The notes: a model not told the origin generated them from the letters alone. A stretch of 64,000 nt of DNA from Demequina iriomotensis (GCF_000971395.1 NZ_BBME01000014.1:1-64000), one strand, 5' to 3'; numbered from the stretch's first letter, positions 28,865 through 38,436 are shown. Numbers and translations are program-made.

Positions 28865-28988
28865 ACCCCCACCTCCCCGACAGTGGCAACGGAGCTGGTC
28901 CCGACCCGCCGGGGGTGGGACCGGTCACGCGGTGCGACGCGCCGGGAAACCGGGACGAGCTCCGTTGGAAGTGTCCGAGGGTGGGGGT
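28865..28988. repeat. Palindromic repeat element, copy A
   Basis: About 124 bp with two imperfect arms of about 45 nt. The core GCAACGGAGCTGGTCCCG (28886-28903) recurs inverted at 28951-28967 (CGGGACGAGCTCCGTTG), and ACCCCCACC/GGTGGGGGT close the ends. It starts at the stop codon of the MBL gene and ends near the rph promoter. The same core pair at the same spacing occurs at 49977-50077. It may act as a terminator, or be a REP-like mobile remnant. Confidence 0.75.
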
Positions 28989-29773
28989 CAGAGGACGTGG
29001 GTCTCGCCCGGGGTCGCGAGCGCCACCGGGGCGCCGTACGCGACGGCCGCGAGCTCGAGCGTCGCGGCGGGATCCACCCACGAGGCGACATGCGTGACGA
29101 TGAGCTCGCCCACGCCAGCGTCGCGCGCGAGCGTGCCCGCCTGCGTGCCGTTCATGTGGATGCCCTCGGGGTTGACGCGCGAGTGCGCCCAGCCCGCCTC
29201 GGCGAGCAGCACGTCGCAGCCGCGCGCGAGACCCAGGACGTCGTCGCAGCGGTCCGTGTCGCCGGTGAACACCAGCGTGGTCGCGCCCTCGGTGATCGCG
29301 GACGGTCCGGCCACGCGCACCGCGACCGCGGGGACCGGATGCCAGGCGCGCGCCCAGGTGAGGGAGAACGGCCCGACCGCGGCGGTGTCGCCGTCGCCGA
29401 CCGCGGTGAAGTCGAAGGTGTCCGCCGCAGCCGCGTCCTCGGATCCGGAGACCTGCACGATGCGCCGGTCGAGTCCCTCGGGTCCGTACAGGGGCAGCGG
29501 GGGAAGCTCCTCGTCCGCTGCGGGGCCGTACCGGCGCAGGACCGACAGCGCGGCCAGGTCGGCGCAGTGGTCGGGATGGCCGTGGGACACCAGCACGGCG
29601 TCCACGCGCGTCGGGTCGCAGTGCCGCTGCAGCGGCCCGATCGCACCCGACCCAAGGTCGAGGACGATGCGCCACGTGCGTCCCGCCGCATCGTCCGCCT
29701 CGAGCAGGTAGCAGGAGGCCGGCGAGTCCGGGCCCGCGGTGGAGCCCGCGCTGCCGACGACGGTGAGCCTCAC
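28988..29773 (-). CDS. MBL-fold metal-dependent hydrolase
   Basis: 261-aa metallo-beta-lactamase-fold protein of the RNase Z-like type. The metal motif is [12 protein letters not shown] (HxHxDH), with further ligands in [10 protein letters not shown] and VTHVAS. GTG 29773 overlaps the murI stop (GTGA). The murI-MBL-rph-rdgB order is conserved in many actinobacteria, suggesting a role in RNA 3' processing or cyclic-nucleotide hydrolysis; which one is unknown. Confidence 0.9.
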   Translation of the reverse strand: MRLTVVGSAGSTAGPDSPASCYLLEADDAAGRTWRIVLDLGSGAIGPLQRHCDPTRVDAVLVSHGHPDHCADLAALSVLRRYGPAADEELPPLPLYGPEGLDRRIVQVSGSEDAAAADTFDFTAVGDGDTAAVGPFSLTWARAWHPVPAVAVRVAGPSAITEGATTLVFTGDTDRCDDVLGLARGCDVLLAEAGWAHSRVNPEGIHMNGTQAGTLARDAGVGELIVTHVASWVDPAATLELAAVAYGAPVALATPGETHVL

Positions 29774-30591
29774 GACGCCGCCTCCACGGCGGGCAACGGC
29801 TCCACCTGGCTCACCACGGGGCCGAGGAATCGCTGCGCGAGCGCCTCGAAGCGGTCGCGGGGCCCGGTGGCGTAGAAGCGGTGCGCGGGAGGACGATGCG
29901 CGGGGCTCTCGAGCCCGTTGGCGGCGAGGACGCGGTAGACGTCGCGCGCGGTCTCCGACGCCGAGTCGACCAGCGTGACGTCGGGACCCATGACGTACGA
30001 GATGGCACCGGCGAGCAGCGGGTAGTGCGTGCAGCCCAGGATCAGCGTGTCGACGCCGGCGTCCTGGAGCGGCGCGAGGTACTCGCGCGCCACGCGCATG
30101 ACCTCGGGGCCGGAGGTCTCCCCCGCCTCGACCAGGTCGACGAAGCGCGGGCAGGCCTGGCTGGTGATGGTGAGGTCGGGCGCTCCCGCGAGGGCGTCCT
30201 CGTACGCCCCGGAGGTGACGGTCGCGACGGTCCCGATCACGCCGACGTGCCGCGACCGCGACAGGGTGGCGGCGCGGCGGGCCGCCGGCAGGATCACCTC
30301 GACCACGGGGATGCCGCGCTCGCGCGAGAACCGCTCGCGCGCGTCCCTCAGCACCGCCGCGGAGGCGGTGTTGCACGCGATCACGAGGGTCTTCACGCCG
30401 TCCGCGACCAGCGCGTCCATGATGTCGAGCGCGTGCTGGCGGACCTCCGCGATCGCGAGCGGGCCGTACGGGCCGTGCGCGGTGTCGCCCACGTAGTGCA
30501 CCGCCTCGTGCGGCATCGTGTCCATGATCGCGCGCGCGACCGTGAGGCCGCCCACGCCCGAGTCGAACACACCGATGGGCGCGTCGTTCAT
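29770..30591 (-). CDS. murI: Glutamate racemase
   Basis: 273-aa cofactor-independent racemase supplying D-Glu to peptidoglycan. Motifs: [17 protein letters not shown] at residues 6-22, the first catalytic Cys in IACNTASA and the second in [13 protein letters not shown] 30591 overlaps the DUF2017 stop (ATGA). Confidence 0.97.
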   Translation of the reverse strand: MNDAPIGVFDSGVGGLTVARAIMDTMPHEAVHYVGDTAHGPYGPLAIAEVRQHALDIMDALVADGVKTLVIACNTASAAVLRDARERFSRERGIPVVEVILPAARRAATLSRSRHVGVIGTVATVTSGAYEDALAGAPDLTITSQACPRFVDLVEAGETSGPEVMRVAREYLAPLQDAGVDTLILGCTHYPLLAGAISYVMGPDVTLVDSASETARDVYRVLAANGLESPAHRPPAHRFYATGPRDRFEALAQRFLGPVVSQVEPLPAVEAAS

Positions 30592-31220
30592 GCCGTTCCT
30601 CCCAGCCTCACGGACACCAGGGACTCCTGGAGCCACGTGAGGGCGTCGTAGAGCATCCCGAGCCAGAGGCGCTCGGGATCGACCGGCGGCTCCGCCTCGG
30701 TCCCCTGCTCGGCGGCCTCGGCGGCGCGGGCGATCTCCGCGTGGAGCGCCTCGGCGTCCTCGTCGCTCGCGAGCGCGAGGCGCGAGGCGACCACGAGGCG
30801 CACGTCCGTGAGGGCCGCCGCCATGGGCATCACCTGCTCGGTGGGGACCACCCACTCGGTCGCCTCCGCGCTCAGGTCGTCCCACAGGCGGCGCAGGCGG
30901 GCGATCTTGGTGGCCCGCAGGTCCTCCTGGGTGAGCCGCCGGAACTCGTCGGCCACCTCGCGGTCGCGCGGCGCCGCATTCGGCAGCAGCCGCAGCAGCG
31001 CGGGATCCTCGGGCTCGACCGGATCGTCCTCGACCCCGTCGAGGAAGCGCAGGCTCTCCGCGAGGTCCTCGCGATGCGGCAGCGTCGAGTGCGGCTCCGA
31101 GCCGAACGACTCGGCGCCCAGCAGCAGCCCCACGTCGGCGACGATGCGCGCGATCACCAGGCGCTCCTCCTCGTCGAGCGCCGCGACGGCAGCGCCGTCG
31201 CGCTCGGCGAAAGCCCTCAC
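30588..31220 (-). CDS. DUF2017 family protein
   Basis: 210-aa actinobacterial protein of unknown function, soluble and strongly acidic, with [18 protein letters not shown] and a C-terminal [25 protein letters not shown] 31220 overlaps the clpS stop (GTGA), and downstream it overlaps murI. The clpS-DUF2017 pairing is a stable actinobacterial arrangement, so a link to ClpS-directed proteolysis is plausible but unproven. Confidence 0.85.
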   Translation of the reverse strand: MRAFAERDGAAVAALDEEERLVIARIVADVGLLLGAESFGSEPHSTLPHREDLAESLRFLDGVEDDPVEPEDPALLRLLPNAAPRDREVADEFRRLTQEDLRATKIARLRRLWDDLSAEATEWVVPTEQVMPMAAALTDVRLVVASRLALASDEDAEALHAEIARAAEAAEQGTEAEPPVDPERLWLGMLYDALTWLQESLVSVRLGGTA

Positions 31221-31504
31221 CCGTCGCTCCGCTCGAGGGTCGCCCACAGCCCGTAGCCGTGCATGGCCTGGACGTGGATCTCCATCTGCTCGCGGCTCCC
31301 GCTGCTCAGCACCGAGCGACCCTTCTCATGCACCTCGCGCATGCGCGCCTCCGCCTCGTGGCGGGCGAGCCCGAAGTACTCCTGGAACACCCGGGTGACG
31401 TAGCTCATGAGGTTGACCGGGTCGTTCCACACGACCGTGACCCACGGCTCGCGCACGCGCGTGCCCACCCCCGCCTGGGGGTCGAGTCGTTCCTGGGTGC
31501 CCAC
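31217..31504 (-). CDS. clpS: ATP-dependent Clp protease adaptor ClpS
   Basis: 95-aa N-end-rule adaptor delivering substrates with bulky N-terminal residues to ClpC/ClpP. Substrate-pocket motif [13 protein letters not shown] at about residues 24-36, and the ClpC-binding face with [14 protein letters not shown] and GREQ-like segment. GTG 31504 is chosen: TACGCT lies 6 nt upstream (leaderless). Confidence 0.94.
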   Translation of the reverse strand: MGTQERLDPQAGVGTRVREPWVTVVWNDPVNLMSYVTRVFQEYFGLARHEAEARMREVHEKGRSVLSSGSREQMEIHVQAMHGYGLWATLERSDG

Positions 31505-31539
31505 GGCCCCAGCGTACGGCCGCGTGACGGAATCGGACG

Positions 31540-31815
31540 CTACTCGTCGCCCTCGTTGCCGAAGGCCGCGTCGAGGATCTCCTTGCACGCCGGGCACACC
31601 GGGAAGCGGTTCGGGTCGCGACCCGGCACCCACACCTTGCCGCACAGCGCGATGACCGGCTCGCCGCTCATGGCCGACTCGAGGATCTTCTCCTTCTTGA
31701 CGTAGTGCGCGAAGCGCTCCGCATCGCCCGGCTCGACCAGCTCGCGGGTGTCGGTGCGCTCGATCGTCGCGGTGCCGCCCTGCGGCTGCGTCATCGGCTC
31801 AAGGGTCTCGCTCAT
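31540..31815 (-). CDS. DUF3039 family protein with a zinc-ribbon-like motif
   Basis: 91-aa protein conserved in Actinobacteria. The C-terminal half has ALCGKVWVPGRDPNRFPVC and PxCPACKEI, giving three Cys in a C...CxxC arrangement that could bind zinc; the fourth ligand is not obvious. ATG 31815 is chosen because TACGAT ends 7 nt upstream (leaderless). It is followed by clpS, which has its own -10 box. Function unknown. Confidence 0.85.
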   Translation of the reverse strand: MSETLEPMTQPQGGTATIERTDTRELVEPGDAERFAHYVKKEKILESAMSGEPVIALCGKVWVPGRDPNRFPVCPACKEILDAAFGNEGDE

Positions 31816-31847
31816 GCCGCCCATCGTACGCGGGGCCTCCCGCGCGA

Positions 31848-33437
31848 TCAGCCGACTGCGGCCAGCAGCCTGCCGGCGCGACGGTCGTACACGGCGCCGG
31901 CGGCGCGCACCCCGCCCGCGTACCCGCCGATGCCCAGGGCGGCGCCCATCGCGCACGCCACCCAGCCCCAGACCGGCGCCACCGTCAGCGACAGCACGAA
32001 CGGCACCACGACGAACGGCACGATCGCGAGCAGCACCACCGACGACACCAGCTGCGCGAGCAGCCCCGCCCCCACCGCCCCGACCTCGGAGCCGAACGGG
32101 CTGGCGCCCGGGGCCGGGGCGCGGTAGGGCATGAGGACCGCGGAGAGCGCGGCGACGCCGAGGCTTACGCCCAGCACGCCCACGCAGGCGCCGAGCAGCC
32201 CCGGCGCGTCGACCCACGCGCCCGTCCAGGCGACGGTCGCGACCGCGACGGCCACGAGCAGCGGCAGGGACCACGATGCGGTCGCGGCCAGGCGGCCCCG
32301 CATGACCGCCTGGCCGATGCGCCCCGAGACGACGTCCAGCCAGAGCGCCGTCGAGTCGAACGCGACGTCGTTGTGGCGCCCCCACCCGATGGTCGCCGCG
32401 AGCACCAGGGGCACCAGGTACGACCACCGCCGGTCCAGGTCGAACACGGGCATCACCAGCACGAAGAAGGTGGCGGGCAGCAGCAGCACCCCGGCGAGCG
32501 ACGCGAGGTAGCGCGGGTCGCCCGTCCACGCGCGCAGCAGCCGCGCATGGACCGCCGCGGTCGCCGGGTCGCGCGGCCTCACGTGCATGCGGGCCGGATC
32601 CAGCACGCGGTCGTGCCGCCGATGCGCGCCGCCGCCCCGCCCCCAGGGCGACACCAGCTGGTGGGCGACGTTGACGCGCCACACCGCGTGCAGGAGTGCG
32701 AGCCAGGTGCCCTGCAGGGCGATCCGCCACGCGGCGCCCCACCAGTCCCCCGCGGCCGCGTACGCGGGCGCGGCCGCCCCCGCGCCGAGCGGGGTGGCCG
32801 CCATGCGCTCGAGAAGGAGGTCGACGTCGGTCTCGATCACCGCCGAGAGCCCGTCGCGGAACAGCACGAACGCAACCGGGGCCACCACGGCGAGCCCGAA
32901 GGCGAGCGCCGCGAAGGTCGCGAGCTTGGCCCGCCGCGACGACAGCACGCGGGACGCCCACGCGGCGCTCACGCGCGCGCCCATGACGAGGCAGCCGTAG
33001 GCGAGCGCGAGCCCCGCGAGCGCGACCGCGAGGACCGCCGCACCGCTCGACCGCCACGACATCCCCAGCACCGCGAGCGCGAGCGCGAAGAACACCGCGG
33101 GCAGCGTGAGGAACGCCGCGACGGTGAGGCCGGGCATGATCGCGCGCGCCGAGACGCCGAGGGCGCGGAAGCGGCTCGCGTCGAGGGTGTCGTCCAGCCC
33201 TGACAGCACCAGCGGCAGCACCGCCCACCCCACGGTGATGAGCGCGACCGCCCCGACCAGCAGGTCGGCGCGCACGGCACCTCCCTGGCGCGCGAGCGCG
33301 TCCTGGCCCCACACGAGCCATGGGGCCATGGTCAGCGCCCACAGCACCCCCAGCCCGGCGACGAGCGCGCGCCACCATTCGCGCCGCGCGAGGTGCCACG
33401 CGGTGCGCAGGCGGATGCCTACGACAGCCGCAACCAC
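31848..33437 (-). CDS. ABC exporter membrane protein
   Basis: 529-aa polytopic protein with about 12 hydrophobic helices in two halves and an Arg/His-rich cytosolic loop around residues 275-310. No permease signature is strong; assignment rests on its 19-nt overlap with an ABC ATPase gene. Start is GTG at 33437. Substrate unknown. Confidence 0.8.
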   Translation of the reverse strand: MVAAVVGIRLRTAWHLARREWWRALVAGLGVLWALTMAPWLVWGQDALARQGGAVRADLLVGAVALITVGWAVLPLVLSGLDDTLDASRFRALGVSARAIMPGLTVAAFLTLPAVFFALALAVLGMSWRSSGAAVLAVALAGLALAYGCLVMGARVSAAWASRVLSSRRAKLATFAALAFGLAVVAPVAFVLFRDGLSAVIETDVDLLLERMAATPLGAGAAAPAYAAAGDWWGAAWRIALQGTWLALLHAVWRVNVAHQLVSPWGRGGGAHRRHDRVLDPARMHVRPRDPATAAVHARLLRAWTGDPRYLASLAGVLLLPATFFVLVMPVFDLDRRWSYLVPLVLAATIGWGRHNDVAFDSTALWLDVVSGRIGQAVMRGRLAATASWSLPLLVAVAVATVAWTGAWVDAPGLLGACVGVLGVSLGVAALSAVLMPYRAPAPGASPFGSEVGAVGAGLLAQLVSSVVLLAIVPFVVVPFVLSLTVAPVWGWVACAMGAALGIGGYAGGVRAAGAVYDRRAGRLLAAVG

Positions 33438-34189
33438 GTGAGGTCCCGCTGGTCGCGGACATCGCCCACGAGCTCGACGAACCGGCCCTCGAGGTCACCG
33501 GTCGCGCCGCGCACCTCGGCGAGCGTGCCGGAGTCGAGGATGCGCCCCGCTCCCACCACCGCGACGTGGTCGCAGAGGCGTTCGACCAGCGCCATCACAT
33601 GCGAGGACAGCACCACCGTGCCGCCCGTCTGGACGAAGGCCTGCAGGATGCGACGGATGGCGCCGGCGGAGACCGGGTCGACCGCCTCGAACGGCTCGTC
33701 GAGCACCAGCACGCGCGGCGCATGGACCAGCGCGCACGCGAGGCCCACCTTCTTGGTCATGCCCGCGGAGTAGTCCATCACCAGCGTGCCGCCGGCGTCC
33801 TCGAGGTCCAGCGCCGCCAGCAGATCGTCGCGGCGCTCCCGCACCACCTCGCGGTCGAGGCCCCGCAGGCGCCCGGCGTACGAGATCAGCTCCGCGCCGG
33901 TGAGCCGGTCGAACGTGTGCAGGCCGTCGGGCAGCACGCCCAGGAGCGGCTTGGCGGTCTCCGGCGCGGCCCACAGGTCGACGCCGAGCACCGCGACCGT
34001 GCCCGCGTCGGGCCGCAGCAGCCCGGTGGCCATCGAGAGCGTGGTCGTCTTGCCGGCCCCGTTGGGACCGACCACGCCGAAGAAGGACCCGGCGGGGATG
34101 TCGAGGTCGACACCGGCGACGGCGAGCGTCTGACCGAAGCGCTTGGTCAGCCCGCGCAGCGACAGCGCCGGTGCCGGTTCGATGCTCAC
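33419..34189 (-). CDS. ABC transporter ATPase
   Basis: 256-aa ATPase of the export (CcmA/NatA) type: GPNGAGKTTTLSMATG at about residues 38-53, signature YSAGMTKKVGLACALVH (LSGGM replaced by YSAGM), Walker B VLVLDEPFEAVD, switch His in SSHVMALVERLCD. GTG 34189 is 6 nt after TACGCT (leaderless). It forms a two-gene exporter operon with the downstream membrane protein. Confidence 0.92.
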   Translation of the reverse strand: MSIEPAPALSLRGLTKRFGQTLAVAGVDLDIPAGSFFGVVGPNGAGKTTTLSMATGLLRPDAGTVAVLGVDLWAAPETAKPLLGVLPDGLHTFDRLTGAELISYAGRLRGLDREVVRERRDDLLAALDLEDAGGTLVMDYSAGMTKKVGLACALVHAPRVLVLDEPFEAVDPVSAGAIRRILQAFVQTGGTVVLSSHVMALVERLCDHVAVVGAGRILDSGTLAEVRGATGDLEGRFVELVGDVRDQRDLTWLRLS

Positions 34190-34291
34190 GTCGTCAGCGT
34201 AGCGCCGCTTCCAGGCATGTCACCGGGCGGGAATCTCACGGGCACGACGGACGTTGCGCCACCGGACAGCCGCGAGGCAGAAGGAGGACCG

Positions 34292-35161
34292 GTGGACGAT
34301 CGCATCGCGGCAGGCACCCGCATGGGCCCCGTGGAGCTGCGCGTCGAGGACCTCGACACGATGCTCGCGTACTACCGGGACGTGCTCGCCCTCGAGGAGA
34401 TCAGCGCGGAGGGCGACCGCCGCGTGCTGGGCCGCGGAGGCGTCGAGGCCGTCGCCCTCACCCGCACGCGAGGCCTGCCCCGCTTCGATCGCCGGGGCGC
34501 CGGCCTGTTCCACACGGCGGTCCTGTTCGACTCGCGCGAAGGCCTGGCGGCGGCCGTGCTGCGCGTCGCGCGCGCGGCGCCCGGCTCCTACACGGGCGCG
34601 GCCGACCACCTGGTGAGCGAGGCGTTCTACTTCGACGACCCGGAGGGCAACGGCGTCGAGCTCTACTTCGACCGCCCGCGCGACGCGTGGCGGCGCGACG
34701 CCGCGGGCCGCCCTCTCATGGGCAGCGAGCACATCGACGTCAACGGCTTCCTCGACACCCACCTCACCGAGGCCGAGCTCGCGGCGCCCGCCGCCGCGGC
34801 GAGCGTCGGTCACGTGCATCTCCAGGTCGGGGACATCCCGACCGCCAAGGAGTTCTACGTCGGCGCGCTCGGCTTCGACGAGGTGCTCGACATGGGCAGC
34901 GCGCTGTTCGTCTCCGCGGGCGGCTACCACCACCACATCGGCCTCAACACCTGGAACTCCCGCGGCGCGGGCCCGCGCGCGGCCTCGCTGGGCCTCGGCA
35001 CCATGGACATCGTGCTGCCCTCGGTCGACGATCTGGGCGCGCTGCGCGAGCGCGTCGCGCATCGCGGCGCGACGGTCGCCGACGACGGCCGCACCGTGAC
35101 CGTGCTCGACCCCTGGGGATCCCAGATCCGGGTGACGGTCGGCGACGCGGCTTCCGCGTAG
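34292..35161 (+). CDS. VOC family dioxygenase-like protein (CatE/YfiE type)
   Basis: 289-aa protein with two vicinal-oxygen-chelate modules. Module 1 starts GPVELRVEDLDTMLAYYRDVL and contains GLFHTAVLF and GNGVELYFDRP. Module 2 starts GHVHLQVGDIPTAKEFYVGALGF and contains YHHHIGLNTW. His-His-Glu metal-ligand positions can be picked in both modules, as in Bacillus CatE-type catechol 2,3-dioxygenases. AGGAGG stands 5 nt before GTG 34292. The ring substrate is unknown and no aromatic pathway genes are adjacent. Confidence 0.87.
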   Translation: MDDRIAAGTRMGPVELRVEDLDTMLAYYRDVLALEEISAEGDRRVLGRGGVEAVALTRTRGLPRFDRRGAGLFHTAVLFDSREGLAAAVLRVARAAPGSYTGAADHLVSEAFYFDDPEGNGVELYFDRPRDAWRRDAAGRPLMGSEHIDVNGFLDTHLTEAELAAPAAAASVGHVHLQVGDIPTAKEFYVGALGFDEVLDMGSALFVSAGGYHHHIGLNTWNSRGAGPRAASLGLGTMDIVLPSVDDLGALRERVAHRGATVADDGRTVTVLDPWGSQIRVTVGDAASA

Positions 35162-35209
35162 ACGGCGTCATCGCTGGTCTCCGCACGATCTCGCGCGGGT
35201 CGCTGACAC

Positions 35210-35234
35210 GTAACCTACGGTCGCGTAGGGTTAC
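35210..35234. promoter_or_regulatory. Palindromic operator candidate upstream of the desaturase
   Basis: GTAACCTACG (35210-35219), 4-nt spacer, CGTAGGGTTAC (35224-35234): an inverted repeat broken by a single extra G. It lies 70-94 nt before the desaturase start and includes -10-like TACGGT/TAGGGT sequences. A TetR-like lipid regulator could bind here. Confidence 0.5.
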
Positions 35235-35303
35235 GGCATCCGCACCACCGGCGCCCGCGCCTGTCCTCGACTGGGAAGTCGTCCCCCACCGCCCAGGAGA
35301 GGT

Positions 35304-36374
35304 ATGTCCGCGTCGCCGCAGCCCGCATCGTTCCCCGTCAACCGGATGACGTCGACCTTCGCGGAGCTCTCCGCGACCATCCGCGACATGGGCCTCATGA
35401 AGCGCTCGTACGTCTTCTACGGCGTGTACGGCGCGGCGCTCGCGCTCGCGCTCGGCGGCGTCGTCACGGGCATCGTCCTGCTCGGCGACTCGTGGTTCCA
35501 GCTGGTCATGGCCGCCGCGCTCGGCATCGTGCTGACCCAGGTCGCCTTCCTGGGCCACGAGGCGTCCCACCGGACGGTGCTCGCCTCCGGCCCCGCGAAC
35601 GACCGCCTCGGCCGCGTCCTCAGCACGATCATCGTGGGCATCAGCCACCAGTGGTGGATGCGCAAGCACACGCGCCACCACGGCAACCCCAACCGCATCG
35701 GCAAGGACCCCGACATCGAGCGCGACACCATCTCCTTCGTCGAGGAGGACGCCGCCACCGCGCGCGGCCCGATCCGCTGGATCACGCGCCGCCAGGGGTG
35801 GCTCTTCTTCCCGCTGCTCACGCTCGAGGGGCTCAACCTCCACTACCGCTCGGTCGCGGACCTGGTGACCGCCGGCACGCGCCGCGAGCGGTGGATCGAG
35901 CTGCCGTCGATCGCGCTCCACTTCGCGCTGTACCTGGTGCCGATCTTCTGGTTCCTGCCGCTCGGGATGGCCTTCGCGTTCGTGGGCGTCCAGATGGCCG
36001 TGTTCGGCGTCTACATGGGGGCGTCGTTCGCCCCCAACCACAAGGGCATGATGATCGTGCCCGCGGACGCGCGCCTCGACTTCCTGTCGAAGCAGGTGCT
36101 CACCAGCCGCAACATCCGCGGCGGCTGGGCGATGTCGATCCTCATGGGCGGGCTCAACTACCAGATCGAGCACCACCTGTTCCCGTCGATGGCGCGGCCT
36201 CATCTCGCCCGCGCGCGCGAGATCGTGCGCGAGCACTGCGCCACGCTGGGCGTGCCGTACACCGAGACGTCGCTCGTGGAGTCCTACGGGATCGTGGTGC
36301 GCTACCTCAACCGCGTGGGCCTCGCGGCCCGGGACCCGTTCGACTGCCCCGAGCGCGTCGCGATGGGCCGCTGA
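35304..36374 (+). CDS. Membrane fatty acid desaturase
   Basis: 356-aa di-iron acyl-lipid desaturase introducing a double bond into membrane acyl chains. Three His boxes are intact: HEASH (about residue 85), HTRHHG (about residue 120) and YQIEHHLFP near residue 285. About four transmembrane helices. AGGAGAGGT lies upstream of ATG 35304. The HxxHH in the third box is typical of front-end or omega-type desaturases. A palindrome upstream suggests lipid- or cold-responsive control. Confidence 0.94.
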   Translation: MSASPQPASFPVNRMTSTFAELSATIRDMGLMKRSYVFYGVYGAALALALGGVVTGIVLLGDSWFQLVMAAALGIVLTQVAFLGHEASHRTVLASGPANDRLGRVLSTIIVGISHQWWMRKHTRHHGNPNRIGKDPDIERDTISFVEEDAATARGPIRWITRRQGWLFFPLLTLEGLNLHYRSVADLVTAGTRRERWIELPSIALHFALYLVPIFWFLPLGMAFAFVGVQMAVFGVYMGASFAPNHKGMMIVPADARLDFLSKQVLTSRNIRGGWAMSILMGGLNYQIEHHLFPSMARPHLARAREIVREHCATLGVPYTETSLVESYGIVVRYLNRVGLAARDPFDCPERVAMGR

Positions 36375-36384
36375 GCGGGGACGA

Positions 36385-37230
36385 TCAGCGGGTCGGAGCG
36401 TCCTCGAGGACCGCCTCGGCCTCCGCGACCAGGGCGGCCCCCGGCGCATCGTCCGCCTCGTCGACGCGCGTCCTGCCCGACACGAACGCGTAGGCGAGAC
36501 CGATCACCACGGCACCGCCCACCAGGTTGCCCAGGCCCACCACGAGCATGTTGGTGCCGAACTGCGCGAGCGACACGTCGCCGCCCGAGATGAGACCCAC
36601 GCCGAACACGGTCATGTTGGCGACCACGTGCTCGTAGCCGCCCGCGATGAACGCGAGCACGCACCAGAAGATGATGATCGCCTTCGCGGCCTCCGACTTC
36701 AGGCGGGTCACGCCCCAGATCGCGCCGCACACCATGATGTTGCACAGCACGCCGCGCCAGAACAGCTCGGCGGGCGTGTGGGAGATCTTGAGCGCGAGCG
36801 TGTCGGCCGCGAACTGGCCCGTCGCGCCCGTGAACAGTCCCGCCTGGACCATCACCCACGAGAACACGAACGCGCCCGCCATGTTCGCGAAGAAGATGCC
36901 GAGCAGCAGCCCGCCGGCCCGGGGCCACGAGATGCGCCGGCGCAGCGCGCCGAGCGGGAGCACCATCATCGCGCTCGTCGCGAGCTCGCCGCCCAGGAAC
37001 ACCACCGTGGTGAGCGCGATCGCGAAGACCGAGCCGCCGATGAGGCGCTCGAGCGGGTGCCCCGCGACATGGAGCGGGCCCGCGGCGGACCACATGAGGA
37101 TCACGCCGGTGCCGACCCACATGCCGGCGAGCATGCCGGCCACCAGGAAGCGCAGGGGCGTGCGCGCGAGGCGCGACTTGGCGACGGACGCGTCGGCTTG
37201 GGCATCGACGGTATCGGGGAGAGTCAGCAC
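36385..37230 (-). CDS. Formate/nitrite transporter family protein
   Basis: 281-aa FNT channel with six helices forming pentamers for small monovalent anions. Family stretches: AGMLAGMWVGTGVILMW, LGGELATSAMMVL, LCNIMVCGAIWG and FIAGGYEHVVANMTVF, the last corresponding to the conserved FNT helix with its pore His. GTG 37230 is 6 nt after TACCGT (leaderless). No formate or nitrite enzyme is adjacent, so the anion is unknown. Its end is 11 nt from the convergent desaturase gene. Confidence 0.92.
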   Translation of the reverse strand: MLTLPDTVDAQADASVAKSRLARTPLRFLVAGMLAGMWVGTGVILMWSAAGPLHVAGHPLERLIGGSVFAIALTTVVFLGGELATSAMMVLPLGALRRRISWPRAGGLLLGIFFANMAGAFVFSWVMVQAGLFTGATGQFAADTLALKISHTPAELFWRGVLCNIMVCGAIWGVTRLKSEAAKAIIIFWCVLAFIAGGYEHVVANMTVFGVGLISGGDVSLAQFGTNMLVVGLGNLVGGAVVIGLAYAFVSGRTRVDEADDAPGAALVAEAEAVLEDAPTR

Positions 37231-37270
37231 GTCTCGACGGTAGGCGCTGCCGACGCGTCCGAGCAGGTAC

Positions 37271-38359
37271 CTAGGTCCGGGGCGCGGCCGGATCGGCGGC
37301 ACGGCCCGCCGCGACGATGCCCGCGTCGCCGCGCGACGCGCCCGCGAGCCTGCGCTCGAGGTAGGCCGCGGAGAAGTCGATGGTGATCTCGCACCACAGC
37401 GGGAGATGGTCGCTCATCTGATGGGTGCGCCACTGCGTGAGGTAGTAGCGGCGCGGATCCGCGGGCCGCTCCCCCGAGGCCGTCCTGAGATCGGTGTAGA
37501 CGTCGGCGAGGTCCTGCTCGGTGAACACGGACTGGTAGTAGTCGAACACCCCGGCGCGCCCCGTGCCCACCAGCCGCTCGGGGTCCCGCAGGAAAGCGAT
37601 CTGGTCGAAGTGGCGGTCGCGGCCCGCGTTGGAGGCGGCGGCGACCAGCTCCGTCGGCACCTCGAAGCCGTGGCGGGTCAGCGCGCCGAACGTCGCATCG
37701 TCCGTGCTGAAGATGTTGAAGTCCCCCAGCAGCACCATCGCGCGCGACCAGGCGTCGCGCTCGCGTGCGCGCGCGGCGAGCAGACCCGCCACCGCGTCGA
37801 TCTCGGCGACGCGCTCCGCGGGCGCCGCATCGTCCGTGCCCCACGTGATGTGCACCGTGGTGAGGAAGAAGCGCGCCCACCCCGCGACGAACGCGACGAT
37901 GTACGGCGTGCGCGCGAGCTGCCGCGCGTCGCCCGGCAGCACCAGTTCCCCGACGATGCCGCCGAGCCGGACCTTGCGCGAGTCGTACAGGAACGCGAGC
38001 CGTTCGCGGTTGCCGGGCACCCCCTCGGTGACGTCGGTGACCAGGAACTTCCACATGGGCCCGAGCAGCTCGAGCACGCGCCGCAGGCCCGTGAGGTCGC
38101 GGTTGACCTCCTGGACGGCGACGATGTCGAAGCGGTCGATGATCTCCGCGATGTAGTGCATCGCCTCGCGGCTCCGGCTGCCGAAGGACGCGGAGTCGAA
38201 GTCGCGGATGTTCCACGAGGCGAGCAGCAGCGTCCCCTCGAGCGTCTTCTCCGGGATCCCGTGGTCGGGATCCGCCATCTGAGCGCGAAGGAGGAGGAGG
38301 CGCTCGATGGTCCTGCGGTCATCGGCGTCGGCTGCGTTGAGATCCCGGTAGAAGGGCAT
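37271..38359 (-). CDS. Endonuclease/exonuclease/phosphatase family protein
   Basis: 362-aa EEP-fold phosphodiesterase. Motifs in order: LLASWNIRDF, VAVQEVN (metal-binding Glu), TTVHITWGT, LLGDFNIF (catalytic D and N) and SDHLPLW (Asp/His dyad). No signal peptide, so cytosolic. ATG 38359 is preferred over an ATG 24 nt upstream because GAGGTGG precedes it. Substrate not predictable (DNA, lipid or phosphoester). Confidence 0.88.
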   Translation of the reverse strand: MPFYRDLNAADADDRRTIERLLLLRAQMADPDHGIPEKTLEGTLLLASWNIRDFDSASFGSRSREAMHYIAEIIDRFDIVAVQEVNRDLTGLRRVLELLGPMWKFLVTDVTEGVPGNRERLAFLYDSRKVRLGGIVGELVLPGDARQLARTPYIVAFVAGWARFFLTTVHITWGTDDAAPAERVAEIDAVAGLLAARARERDAWSRAMVLLGDFNIFSTDDATFGALTRHGFEVPTELVAAASNAGRDRHFDQIAFLRDPERLVGTGRAGVFDYYQSVFTEQDLADVYTDLRTASGERPADPRRYYLTQWRTHQMSDHLPLWCEITIDFSAAYLERRLAGASRGDAGIVAAGRAADPAAPRT

Positions 38360-38436
38360 GAGCCACCTCGACCATGGTCGCACCGCACGCCGATGCGCGC
38401 GCGGGCGGGAGCGGGCGGGAGAGGGCGGACGCGGCG

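Noticed and set aside
36372-36390. Further copy of the GGACGATGC motif after the desaturase gene
   Set aside because: The sequence is GGGGACGATCAG and matches only the first part of the motif, so it was not counted.
38390-38436. GGGCGGGA-rich run near 38.4 kb as a possible G-quadruplex
   Set aside because: The G-tracts are short and irregular in a GC-rich terminator flank; not more than background here.
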